A stretch of DNA of 23,296 nucleotides from the IMG/VR virus record IMGVR_UViG_3300023176_002025, positions 1 through 23,296 of that record. The stretch is one strand, 5' to 3'. A program made the position numbers and the translations under genes. The notes under the pieces were generated by a model. The model searched no databases. It saw nothing but the letters and a program-made list of their open reading frames with translations, and was not told the DNA's origin. Below are positions 9,001-12,218 of the stretch, piece by piece; position 1 is the first letter of the stretch, and each line of letters begins with the position of its first letter. This stretch comes from a virus.

Positions 9001-10251
9001 CAATTACTAAGAGAATCTGGTGATGAACTTCAAAAAGCAGCATCAGAATTTATTGGTATTAGAGATCAAGATCCAAACGATGTACAAATCATTGATGTAT
9101 TCTATGATGCTACTGTTGTATCTGCCGAAATCCAGGGTGTTCTATCTACAAATTCCATTTCATCTGTAAGTAGAACAATTACAACTTCATTTGAGAATTT
9201 AATTCCAAATGATGCTATTTCCAATATCAACTTCTTTGAGGTTGGCGCTTATCTCGATGTTGATCTCGATCCTGCTGACACTATTATATACATTCCAGAT
9301 ACCACAAAATTCAAGACAAGTGGATATCTTCTAATTGGAAATGAAGTTGTACGCTACATGCGTAAACTATTTGATCGTTTCATCAAAGTTGAAAGAGGAG
9401 TAAACAACACAACTCCACAATTCTGGGCATCAGGAACTTTCTTAAGACAAATTCCAGATCCTGTATCTGTTGCCTTTGGTGGCATTGCTGTTATTGAATC
9501 CGATGTTGCTGTTGTCTCCATCGGACTAGAGACTCAAATATCTAGAGAATCTATCATTCCTAGACAAGCAGAATCCCAGATTACACAGCAGCATAATACT
9601 ACAACAGAAGTAGTTATCACCCCACCACCAGGAGGAGCAGTAGATGGATACGAAGAATCACTCTTCTTAGTAGACCCTGTTCCAGTAAGAGGATCAAATA
9701 CTACTGGTGGTCATGATGGTGACGTTGACCTTATTGATGTTAATGGTGAATACTATGTTACCTTGAGAGATACTACACAACAATTAATCATTAATGAATT
9801 ATTTGGTTCTGCACAACAATACATTGGTCAATATGCAAAAACAAATGCTGGACCAACTATTGGTAATTTTGATCAAATTTTAGATGATGGAACATGTAAT
9901 GTTTCAGGAATAACATTGTTAGAATTAGACTTCCATTATCCTGCATTGACCATTAGAGATTTTGTTGAAAGATCTGAATCAAGTTATACTTTATCGGGTG
10001 ACTATTTCAATTTGACGAATGCTTCTATTCAAAATCCAGTTACGATAACTTCTTCATCTGGAACAATTGGATCTAGTGTTGTTGTTCAGGATACTACATA
10101 TTTCCCACCATCTGGATATCTATTTACTTCTGGTGGAACAGTGATTCAATATACTAGTAAAACAGCAACTACATTCGAAGGTTGTAGTTTCACAAGGGGT
10201 GCAAATACTATTAGTAGTGGTGATGAACTCATTCCGTTTGCAATCACCTAA
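1..10251 (+). CDS. Giant modular virion structural protein, gp7-position (5' end outside window)
   Basis: The frame is open from base 1 (V-E-K-Y-Y-E-A) to the TAA at 10249-10251, so at least 3416 residues are visible and the true start is upstream. A TTG at 160 is not a credible start because coding similarity continues before it. The visible N-terminus has a helical block (NILDYTDIN, LFLYALIK, YLASFP, IRQFYKTKGTAASIRFIF, codons about 19-182) that I recall from marine T4-like phage structural proteins. After it come GGxGY-type beta modules (1537-1953, 3436-3615, 4576-4893, 8530-8805), a YHYH-like domain (2161-2505), two helical modules (5953-7220), three DGVLQ-type modules (5728-7929) and five LDDxxxFP/IGNE-type modules, the last forming the C-terminus. 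It lies directly before gene 8, where T4 has gene 7, so a wedge role is inferred from position only; no clear gp7 sequence match was seen. A baseplate-attached fibre is the alternative. Confidence 0.88.
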   Translation, partial: VEKYYEAQESSGQPLDIANNILDYTDINYYEKNLLNENSILTSTISSSDTTIVLDDGSSFPEKNGYIKINNEIVFYAKRTNNVLSECSRGVSGNTTLGDLYEQSTFVTTDAAGHVSGSAVYNVSNLFLYALIKSFESQYLASFPEKYLKSGVDKRTLIKNIRQFYKTKGTAASIRFIFNSIVAKDTRDVPEKYKPRDYTYKASNADWINVFALKAKIVSGDPNDLIGNIVVQEATDEYGYASATVDNVYPDGTSDGEKIWNIVLAPETVNGTFAISTKTKLEKTILQTDGIGKRINVFSTVGWGKSGEVLIGNETIKFEEKNITQFVIKKRGDVTYTHEVGASVYKPVTISGSNVTMLTFGVVYNFTPSTSSPYSYPGDRIQVSNPGFETADPKIVRTGTNQVRWFLNRNLAVDIPSNPVAQSALGDVSTDVSAIFSDDQYYYITASGFPSHEILDGSGVTQTLKDQKLLRILRKEATRTTEKYKTPKSEVGIFLNGTRAYSYKDTESIRYGKLESIAVNTQGTGYAKPPFVLLDGVPNKARAVLSGSVVERYIVDTNDTFPRTPTVEVTSGRGASIRAVVTGDKITSLVIENPGEYYSSPPIIRITDRNGKGRFADYTAIVSTDGKITGFIKNDEGSFYTQPTVRVDVIPVGNGATGTPLLKEWNFNRFNKLKSVLDDNYGYVFKNYNSVLEYGYGQVANPKALRVALNDNLSSSDTEPSTKVHSPIIGFAYDGNPIYGPFAHENPVDPQSPIVRMTSSYSMKGSRADGPALAQYPLGSFNNDYSYTHKSGSLDENNGRFCVTPDYPSGTYAYFITIDSNQVPQYPYILGENFYSLPVESNYASNINQNDVPKKSKRLSVPGMSRNGEGLVAEIEEVRSGTVDAIDIDRSSNNFSVNSKVYFDNRGTEGSDAEALVESVKGKVVSYLDSYENKVVKLTTIQNAYLFTDDTLRQPSSGASGVIVGEVRNDNVIVLKNVVGTFDNTGTFSADIKTFFILLDQDSSYTKGATLSLTDGINPAIATAEILNGTAGQNVVEIKVLTGDWLQFNQGEYFLQSNNLFDTSGTRPVILTSLSDNLEPFEVNQSVALVETATNHGMGVGDKVNVDIFPDDSIKTKTYYLRKRLYQDIVLQAPEFKTSIDDTGVGRFQILNGGADYTPGTYTNVSITGGTGSGFTATVTVSSAGVVSSIQIQDGGTGYRKADYLGVDDESLVRSVASTSTQRLVLYVDHVGFAAGSTSLTLDSTTGISENDLILVGEEVLEVSSINGKTLTVLRGQENTTDKDHYDGQEVSLYKPRYNFDDNFQIGAGIGSGYISSYDLETQKATIVYDYSTTKETAQIIQVSSTFFDDSVPSRLVSIKTTDPIEFKFEFSEDNVTYIPNPTIEIQEYYKYKFDTSHSSLTGTYFDLSPSKNYNVITTEKLASTILPGNPGAFTDVKFGFGSRIASNNYQTKRGTDFTNFYYFDKKGVVDSDGKYLKIVSDPLQGEKILNYVTPNRFVYDILTPPLWDGSGTITYTTTGQFAVGELNSIKITNLGLNYKKVPSISGIDPNQNFKAKARVLFDVATNSITGVELEQKGSNYTNPKAVIIDGDGIDATFNLVVRDGSIFSITVSNPGRGYTYAPVIEIVEGDVEAYVNSSTIGVPQSIKITRNGGAFHLDKTVSSEFTSKYTVSLKNFSGNFQKGETVVQRIGQTEVSRSVVSEWRLGSNLLKLENIRGTLREDVVIEGLVSRASGTVKGIYASTFTNNVTAFFDNVGYFKSDKGKLGVSNQKLIDSYFYQDYSYVIKSKTPIDQWRDLIKSTTHPAGFKLFGQVDIETNAPVEMPAEMPKASHFSVIQLWDPDKNKITVENTRRTVTQIIQKTENQRIRKGVGSAATSEFNFNESRAFTFTLNGSFDGYYDSNGILQGTKTFQLLDDQGQPFTPSSAKNLIVTLDGIIQEPEVAYTVSGDNIVFSQPPLGANQKLTGNNLNELTDYAGVTFYGRYFNFKDNQYNTRYFKKIRNIFQRNGRWLDSANQIERNKTFIIEECIGYGRSKYPSLDWSTKQDDYERDLGYILDAYQHDIRFGGNVKTVDYVSYFNQDDDYDYITNNKTESLGIIKYATNLAKLSVRNWDVVEASVSYIQGSNIVTVQDTNRLAVGMHISSGRAFASGTKIASIDSDTQITLSSYALANSGGLGGAPSGITDLSGSTGGSDFVMPTSTGEVTPGNQFAVDPGDILQAPISFSSSDSAFFFFSGLNNGTFYDASNLIQGNKLYLQEEISEYIYDTYNLPQGDKTKCKRDLGYLIDAIVYHLRLGGNERVVEFARLYYTNAGYPYGETLTYINRSTEETNAAIDAWTKLGEKMILAMRNNLGAGTYTTIAPYVDLTVSTDTQVPYCAEVASAITTYIDVVKNILANGTGAVDSVGINPSKPGYWTDTKPTIDYNLIPDPQLPYNGECDDVVSAIDSLYENVDDVLDSQLVSKTLPDYVDGENKIFELYWEDGSEVYTEEDEDLFLTINAVLQRPKYNADYPGGDAYYIDRNTIPNKLIFDVAPIWDQDFGAKSIGEPTAVEKVVGIGVGNYKRLTIDYNLVNGVKSGPFLILDVEDNTVQSVEEKEYLYVFLDGVLQREGYSYTVSGPNIYFNVPIKKEMKIDMRYLYGRDVGQILNIYDFAPDTYFATGTLTINTTSSLIDDYTTYRWMGDLSGNGVHLWQVKPDGTYNVIGKVANLYRTSGVVRFDIIKSQNGSIIDGLDFVFAVEGRYTRTFTLPWSEFTSASLQYKVDDYGRKILSDENSLWSGTIVRKYYRNPFVSLSNGDKIRVEGEEKFRNIKVLPSNTTSKDGRDGEQLSDDIYGAVQVETYAGVTRGEGLSVVANIENGKVVSLSWNQRSWNPLTQPTAYQYFTPPVLEFVPENGEGGGARAAVIVSKGQVVSVDLLDGGSGYTKAPKVVVARRYEILNERDIGVSLINIGINPYVESSGMTAVSTINVLGNQVSGVNSFTSVFFNSPIDTDRVITAEIQLLRESGDELQKAASEFIGIRDQDPNDVQIIDVFYDATVVSAEIQGVLSTNSISSVSRTITTSFENLIPNDAISNINFFEVGAYLDVDLDPADTIIYIPDTTKFKTSGYLLIGNEVVRYMRKLFDRFIKVERGVNNTTPQFWASGTFLRQIPDPVSVAFGGIAVIESDVAVVSIGLETQISRESIIPRQAESQITQQHNTTTEVVITPPPGGAVDGYEESLFLVDPVPVRGSNTTGGHDGDVDLIDVNGEYYVTLRDTTQQLIINELFGSAQQYIGQYAKTNAGPTIGNFDQILDDGTCNVSGITLLELDFHYPALTIRDFVERSESSYTLSGDYFNLTNASIQNPVTITSSSGTIGSSVVVQDTTYFPPSGYLFTSGGTVIQYTSKTATTFEGCSFTRGANTISSGDELIPFAIT
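130..285 (+). repeat. LDDxxxFP/IGNE-type beta module, copy 1 of 5 in the first giant protein
   Basis: Encodes a module of about 50 residues: SSSDTTIVLDD, then FPEKNGYIKINNEIVFY and ending in CSRGVSG. The pattern (short strand, aspartate turn, G-Y-hydrophobic-hydrophobic-I-N/G-N-E, then R-G) recurs at 841-1041, 3700-3888, 9253-9453 and 10051-10239 in the same protein. The copies are divergent at DNA level, so this is a protein-module repeat and not a recent DNA duplication. Confidence 0.6.
841..1041 (+). repeat. LDDxxxFP/IGNE-type beta module, copy 2
   Basis: Contains GEVLIGNETIKFEE, then KKRGDVTYTHEVGASVYKP. The SVYKP ending matches VSLYKP of copy 3. It belongs to the same module family as 130-285. 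Confidence 0.6.
1537..1953 (+). repeat. Four tandem GGxGY-type beta modules
   Basis: About 139 codons hold four consecutive units of 30-45 residues. Each has a strand ending in a G-x-G-Y-like turn (QGTGYAKPPFV, NDTFPRTPTVEV, NPGEYYSSPPIIRI, NDEGSFYTQPTVRV) followed by an alanine-rich strand (ARAVLSG, SIRAVVTGDKI, ADYTAIVSTDGKI). The same unit recurs in gp8, the DUF4815 protein and the fibre-like protein of this window. Its function is unknown; a structural beta-prism or beta-helix element is a reasonable inference. Confidence 0.6.
2161..2505 (+). other. YHYH-like domain within the first giant protein
   Basis: About 115 codons carry the hallmarks I recall for the YHYH family (PF14240): HSPIIGFAYDGNPIYGPF at 2173 onward, then GSLDENNGRF, and GTYAYFIT followed by YPYILG. 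In cellular members the stretch before the YPY-G block carries the Tyr-His-Tyr-His signature. Here the equivalent residues are Tyr-Ala-Tyr-Phe (2434-2445), so the namesake histidines are missing. The family's function is not established, and in this phage protein it is probably a surface domain. Assignment is by motif memory and not by a profile search. Confidence 0.65.
3436..3615 (+). repeat. Paired GGxGY-type beta modules
   Basis: Encodes two half-units, FQILNGGADYTPGTYTNVSI and SIQIQDGGTGYRKADYLGV, joined by GGTGSGFTATVTV. The arrangement is nearly the same as in the fibre-like protein at 20880-21075 (LNSGGSNYDPGVYSNISLTG). Confidence 0.6.
3700..3888 (+). repeat. LDDxxxFP/IGNE-type beta module, copy 3
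   Basis: Contains STSLTLDSTTGISENDLIL, GEEVLEVSSINGKTLTVLRG and HYDGQEVSLYKP. The order of turn, G-E-E/G-N-E strand and R-G is the same as in the other copies. Confidence 0.6.
4576..4893 (+). repeat. Three tandem GGxGY-type beta modules
   Basis: The units are NSIKITNLGLNYKKVPSI, GVELEQKGSNYTNPKAVI and SITVSNPGRGYTYAPVIEI, each followed by an alanine- or valine-rich strand. It is the same family as 1537-1953. Confidence 0.6.
5728..5895 (+). repeat. DGVLQ-type beta module, copy 1
   Basis: Contains FQLLDDQGQPFTPSSAKN, then LIVTLDGIIQEP, AYTVSGDNIVFSQPPLGA. The L-x-V-x-L-D-G-hydrophobic-hydrophobic-Q ... Y-T-V-S-G pattern recurs at 7690-7929 almost unchanged (YVFLDGVLQREGYSYTVSG) and in weaker form at 7423-7632 (LFLTINAVLQRP). 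I recall this unit from marine phage tail and baseplate proteins. Confidence 0.6.
5953..7220 (+). repeat. Duplicated alpha-helical module around a small beta insert
   Basis: Two units of about 120 residues are alike. The first is roughly 5953-6350, with FIIEECIGYGRSKYP, DYERDLGYILDAYQHDIRFG and GN. The second is roughly 6688-7060, with LYLQEEISEYIYDTYN, CKRDLGYLIDAIVYHLRLGG and N. Between them lies a beta unit (VSYIQGSNIVTVQDTNRL, then VGMHISSG and DTQITLSS) of the same type as the three in the fibre-like gene. The motif R-D-L-G-Y-x-x-D-A-x-x-x-x-x-R-x-G-G-N is the diagnostic core. These are the main clearly helical segments in this otherwise beta-rich protein. Confidence 0.65.
7423..7929 (+). 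repeat. DGVLQ-type beta modules, copies 2 and 3
   Basis: Copy 2 is about 7423-7632 (FLTINAVLQRPKYNADYPGG, then KLIFDVAPIWDQ). Copy 3 is about 7690-7929 (EYLYVFLDGVLQREGYSYTV, SGPNIYFNVPI). Copy 3 is closest to copy 1 at 5728. Confidence 0.6.
8530..8805 (+). repeat. GGxGY-type beta modules
   Basis: Contains SVVANIENGKVVSLSWNQ, then ARAAVIVSKGQVVSVDLLDG and GSGYTKAPKVVVARR. This is the most canonical G-G-x-G-Y unit of the protein. Confidence 0.6.
9253..9453 (+). repeat. LDDxxxFP/IGNE-type beta module, copy 4
   Basis: Contains DTIIYIPDTTKFKTSGYLLI, GNEVVRYMR and KVERGVNNTT. It is the closest match to the N-terminal copy at 130-285. Confidence 0.6.
10051..10239 (+). repeat. LDDxxxFP/IGNE-type beta module, copy 5 (C-terminal)
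   Basis: Contains GSSVVVQDTTYFPPSGYLF, then GTVIQYTSK and FTRGANTISSGDELIPF. It ends four codons before the stop, so the protein closes with this module. Confidence 0.55.
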
Positions 10252-10272
10252 ATATTGCTATAAATATAAATA
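10248..10272 (+). promoter_or_regulatory. Stacked T4-type late promoter boxes before gene 8
   Basis: Two perfect TATAAATA boxes overlap by two bases (10259-10266 and 10265-10272), and a CTAAATA (10248-10254) overlaps the upstream stop codon. T4 late promoters consist of little more than TATAAATA, read by the phage late sigma factor gp55. Transcription would start a few bases past 10272, giving a leader of about 25-30 bases before the gene 8 ATG. Which box is used cannot be told from sequence. Confidence 0.8.
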
Positions 10273-10305
10273 ACACAGGCACAAACACTACGTCGGAAAA
10301 AACCA

Positions 10306-12123
10306 ATGGCTGCTATTATCTCTGATAAATTTAGAATTTTTAACGCGAAGCAATTCCTTGAATCGCTAACTGAAGGTGCTACTGACACTAGTGCCGAGCG
10401 TTCCAGGATGTACTTCTTTGTGGGTCGCCCACAACCCTGGAAAGCATACTTAGAGGTTTACTCTAAGTCACCAACCAACTTCACAGTTGGCAACGAAGTG
10501 TTCATCGGTACATATGGATCTACAGCGTTCCGTGCTACTGTTTCTGCCGTTTATGATAGTGCCCTTCTTCTTACCGACGTTTTTGGCAGCAACGGTGTTA
10601 ACTCTACACCACCCCTTGGTAGCACACTACTAGAAACTGCTGATGGTGGTTCAACCACAACCAACGCAACAGCAACCACTGGTGTTTATCGCTATGGTAC
10701 TGAGGACATCCCACCTCTACCTTTAGATAACCAGAGAGAAAAGATTGGTCTGTACGACGAAATTATTGCTGCTAAGCGTATTACTGATGCTTTTGCAAGA
10801 ACTGTTGTTCGTCGTTACAACTGGGACTTAGTTGCTAATCCTAAGTTTGATATGTGGAAGCCTGATTACTCCGCTACCCCAGGTGGTGGTGGTCAAATTG
10901 GCAAACAATCTGCAACTGGTGCATCTTCTATTGCTGATTCCAAGTTCTATGTAATGAACTCAAACTATGAAGTATTCAAGTGTCTCTATAATGGAGAGAA
11001 TACTTCAAATGCAACTGGTCAGAATGCAACTGAAGAACCAATCACCACTGGTGCTAATTATGATGCTGGTACTGGTCTTTATACTGAGACTACTGGCGCT
11101 GGTTACATTTGGAAGCATATGTATACCATCCCAACAGATGATGTTCTGAAGTTCCTTTCTTCAGACTTTATGCCAATTGTTCTTCCTGCACAACCTTCTA
11201 GAGTTGCAGTTGCTGGATTGGCAGTTCCAGGTGCTCTCGATGTTGTTCTAATCGAAGATGGTGGAAATAACCTACCCGCTTTACAGACTTTATATGCTGG
11301 AGTCAAGGGAGATGGAACTGGTGGAGTTGTCAGGTTTGTTACTGATGGATCTGGAACTATCACATCTGCTTCTGTAGTTTCTCGTGGTCAAGATTACACA
11401 TATGCCAATGTTCTTCTTGGTAACGGTAATCTATTCTCTGATCCTGGTCTAGCACCTGGCGATGCAGTCACAACTCCTCCTGGTGCAACTGGTGCTCTAG
11501 AAATTGTTATGCCTCCACAGGGTGGACATGGTTCCGATCACGAAACGGAACTTAACGGCAAGCGCGTAATGACAAACATTCGCCTAACTTATGCAGAAGG
11601 TTCTGGTGACTTCCCAGTTGACAACGACTTCCGCAGAATCGGTATTATCAAAGATCCATATAACTATGGTACAACAACATTCTCAACATCGGATACATTA
11701 TCTGGTTTGAGAGCAGTTAAGATTACTGGAGCAACTGCCGATTATCTACCAGACGAAAGAATTAGTCAAACTGTATCTGGTGGCACTGCATATGGTACTG
11801 TTGTTTCATGGACTCTAGACAGTGGTTCTACTACTGATGGTGTTCTTAAGTACATCCAAACTAATGATGCACACACAGATCAGGGTGTTGTAAGAGCATT
11901 CGAAAGCAATGCTGCTAATGCAATTTCTGGTGGTCTATCCGCTGCTTCTGGTAATGTTGCAACTACATATGCGAATACTCTACTGGGTGCTACATTTGCT
12001 GCTGGTCTAGCAACTCCCGAGATTGAAAACAACTCTGGCGATGTTATCTACATCGAGAACCGTCGTCTAATCACTCGTGCTCCTGACCAGATTGAAGATA
12101 TCAAACTAGTTATCGAGTTCTGA
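10306..12123 (+). CDS. 8: Baseplate wedge protein gp8 homologue
   Basis: This is a 605-residue homologue of T4 gp8, a wedge subunit of the contractile-tail baseplate. It matches T4 gp8 in order: an N-terminal SDKFRIFNAKQFLESL (residues 6-21), MYFFVGRPQPW (35-45; T4 has I-T-F-G-R-S-E-P-W), RRYNWD (about 168-173; T4 has RRDWGD), GYIWKHMYTIP (266-276; T4 GYVWEYLFEIP), FRRIGIIKDP (T4 FRQISIITNP) and the C-terminal GDVIYIENRR plus APDQIEDIKLVIEF (T4 GEMIYMENRP ... MDQTEEINILFTF). T4 gp8 is 334 aa; the extra length is mainly inserted beta modules: about 305-400 (VVLIEDGGNN, SASVVSRGQDYTYANVLLG) and about 465-560 (SGGTAYGTVVSW). The ATG at 10306 has only a weak GGA (10295-10297) eight bases upstream, but the N-terminus matches the family. 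It is preceded by late promoters and followed by a strong terminator. Arginine codons in conserved blocks are mostly CGN, unlike the neighbouring giants. Confidence 0.95.
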   Translation: MAAIISDKFRIFNAKQFLESLTEGATDTSAERSRMYFFVGRPQPWKAYLEVYSKSPTNFTVGNEVFIGTYGSTAFRATVSAVYDSALLLTDVFGSNGVNSTPPLGSTLLETADGGSTTTNATATTGVYRYGTEDIPPLPLDNQREKIGLYDEIIAAKRITDAFARTVVRRYNWDLVANPKFDMWKPDYSATPGGGGQIGKQSATGASSIADSKFYVMNSNYEVFKCLYNGENTSNATGQNATEEPITTGANYDAGTGLYTETTGAGYIWKHMYTIPTDDVLKFLSSDFMPIVLPAQPSRVAVAGLAVPGALDVVLIEDGGNNLPALQTLYAGVKGDGTGGVVRFVTDGSGTITSASVVSRGQDYTYANVLLGNGNLFSDPGLAPGDAVTTPPGATGALEIVMPPQGGHGSDHETELNGKRVMTNIRLTYAEGSGDFPVDNDFRRIGIIKDPYNYGTTTFSTSDTLSGLRAVKITGATADYLPDERISQTVSGGTAYGTVVSWTLDSGSTTDGVLKYIQTNDAHTDQGVVRAFESNAANAISGGLSAASGNVATTYANTLLGATFAAGLATPEIENNSGDVIYIENRRLITRAPDQIEDIKLVIEF

Positions 12124-12140
12124 TTTATAAGACTCAAAAG

Positions 12141-12170
12141 AATCCCCCGATTAATCGGGGGATTTTTTTT
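12141..12170 (+). terminator. Intrinsic terminator after gene 8
   Basis: A 9-bp perfect stem, ATCCCCCGA (12142-12150) pairing with TCGGGGGAT (12155-12163), has a TTAA loop and runs into a tract of eight T (12163-12170). It starts 17 bases after the gene 8 stop and should end the gene 8 transcript. It also lies immediately upstream of the next late promoter, so the downstream unit is insulated. Confidence 0.93.
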
Positions 12171-12177
12171 ATCTCTA

Positions 12178-12184
12178 CTAAATA
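12178..12184 (+). promoter_or_regulatory. Late promoter (CTAAATA) for the DUF4815 unit
   Basis: CTAAATA (12178-12184) is a variant of the T4 late box TATAAATA, placed just after the terminator and about 35 bases before the ATG at 12219. The next start-to-stop gaps downstream (9 bases, then an overlap) contain no promoter, so this one probably serves the three genes to the right. Start of transcription is expected near 12190. Confidence 0.6.
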
Positions 12185-12209
12185 CTAGGGACTAGTGACT
12201 AGTATTTGG
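12178..12209 (+). promoter_or_regulatory. Inverted repeat overlapping the late promoter and abutting the ribosome-binding site
   Basis: CTAAATACTAG (12178-12188) pairs with CTAGTATTTGG (12199-12209): 11 pairs including one T-G, with a ten-base loop that itself holds ACTAGT. The right arm ends one base before the GGAG at 12211. The left arm is the promoter box plus four bases, so RNA started at this promoter (about 12190) would lack it. RNA reading through from upstream would carry both arms and could block ribosome access. Confidence 0.6.
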
Positions 12210-12210
12210 C

Positions 12211-12214
12211 GGAG
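12211..12214 (+). promoter_or_regulatory. Ribosome-binding site deciding the ATG at 12219
   Basis: GGAG lies four bases before ATG 12219. It favours this ATG over the in-frame GTG at 12195, which has no such site and lies within the inverted repeat. The protein then starts MPQKTNLNVNPYYEDF, as expected for the family. Confidence 0.8.
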
Positions 12215-12218
12215 TACG

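Noticed and set aside
10251-10305. Possible riboswitch or small RNA in the gene 8 leader
   Set aside because: Only a weak AT-only stem is possible, and the stretch is explained by late promoter boxes.
10967-11149. Short plus-strand frame inside gene 8
   Set aside because: It is out of frame within a conserved coding block and its product has no recognisable features.
12195-12197. GTG as start of the DUF4815 protein
   Set aside because: It lies within the inverted repeat with no ribosome-binding site. ATG 12219 has GGAG at proper spacing and gives the family N-terminus.
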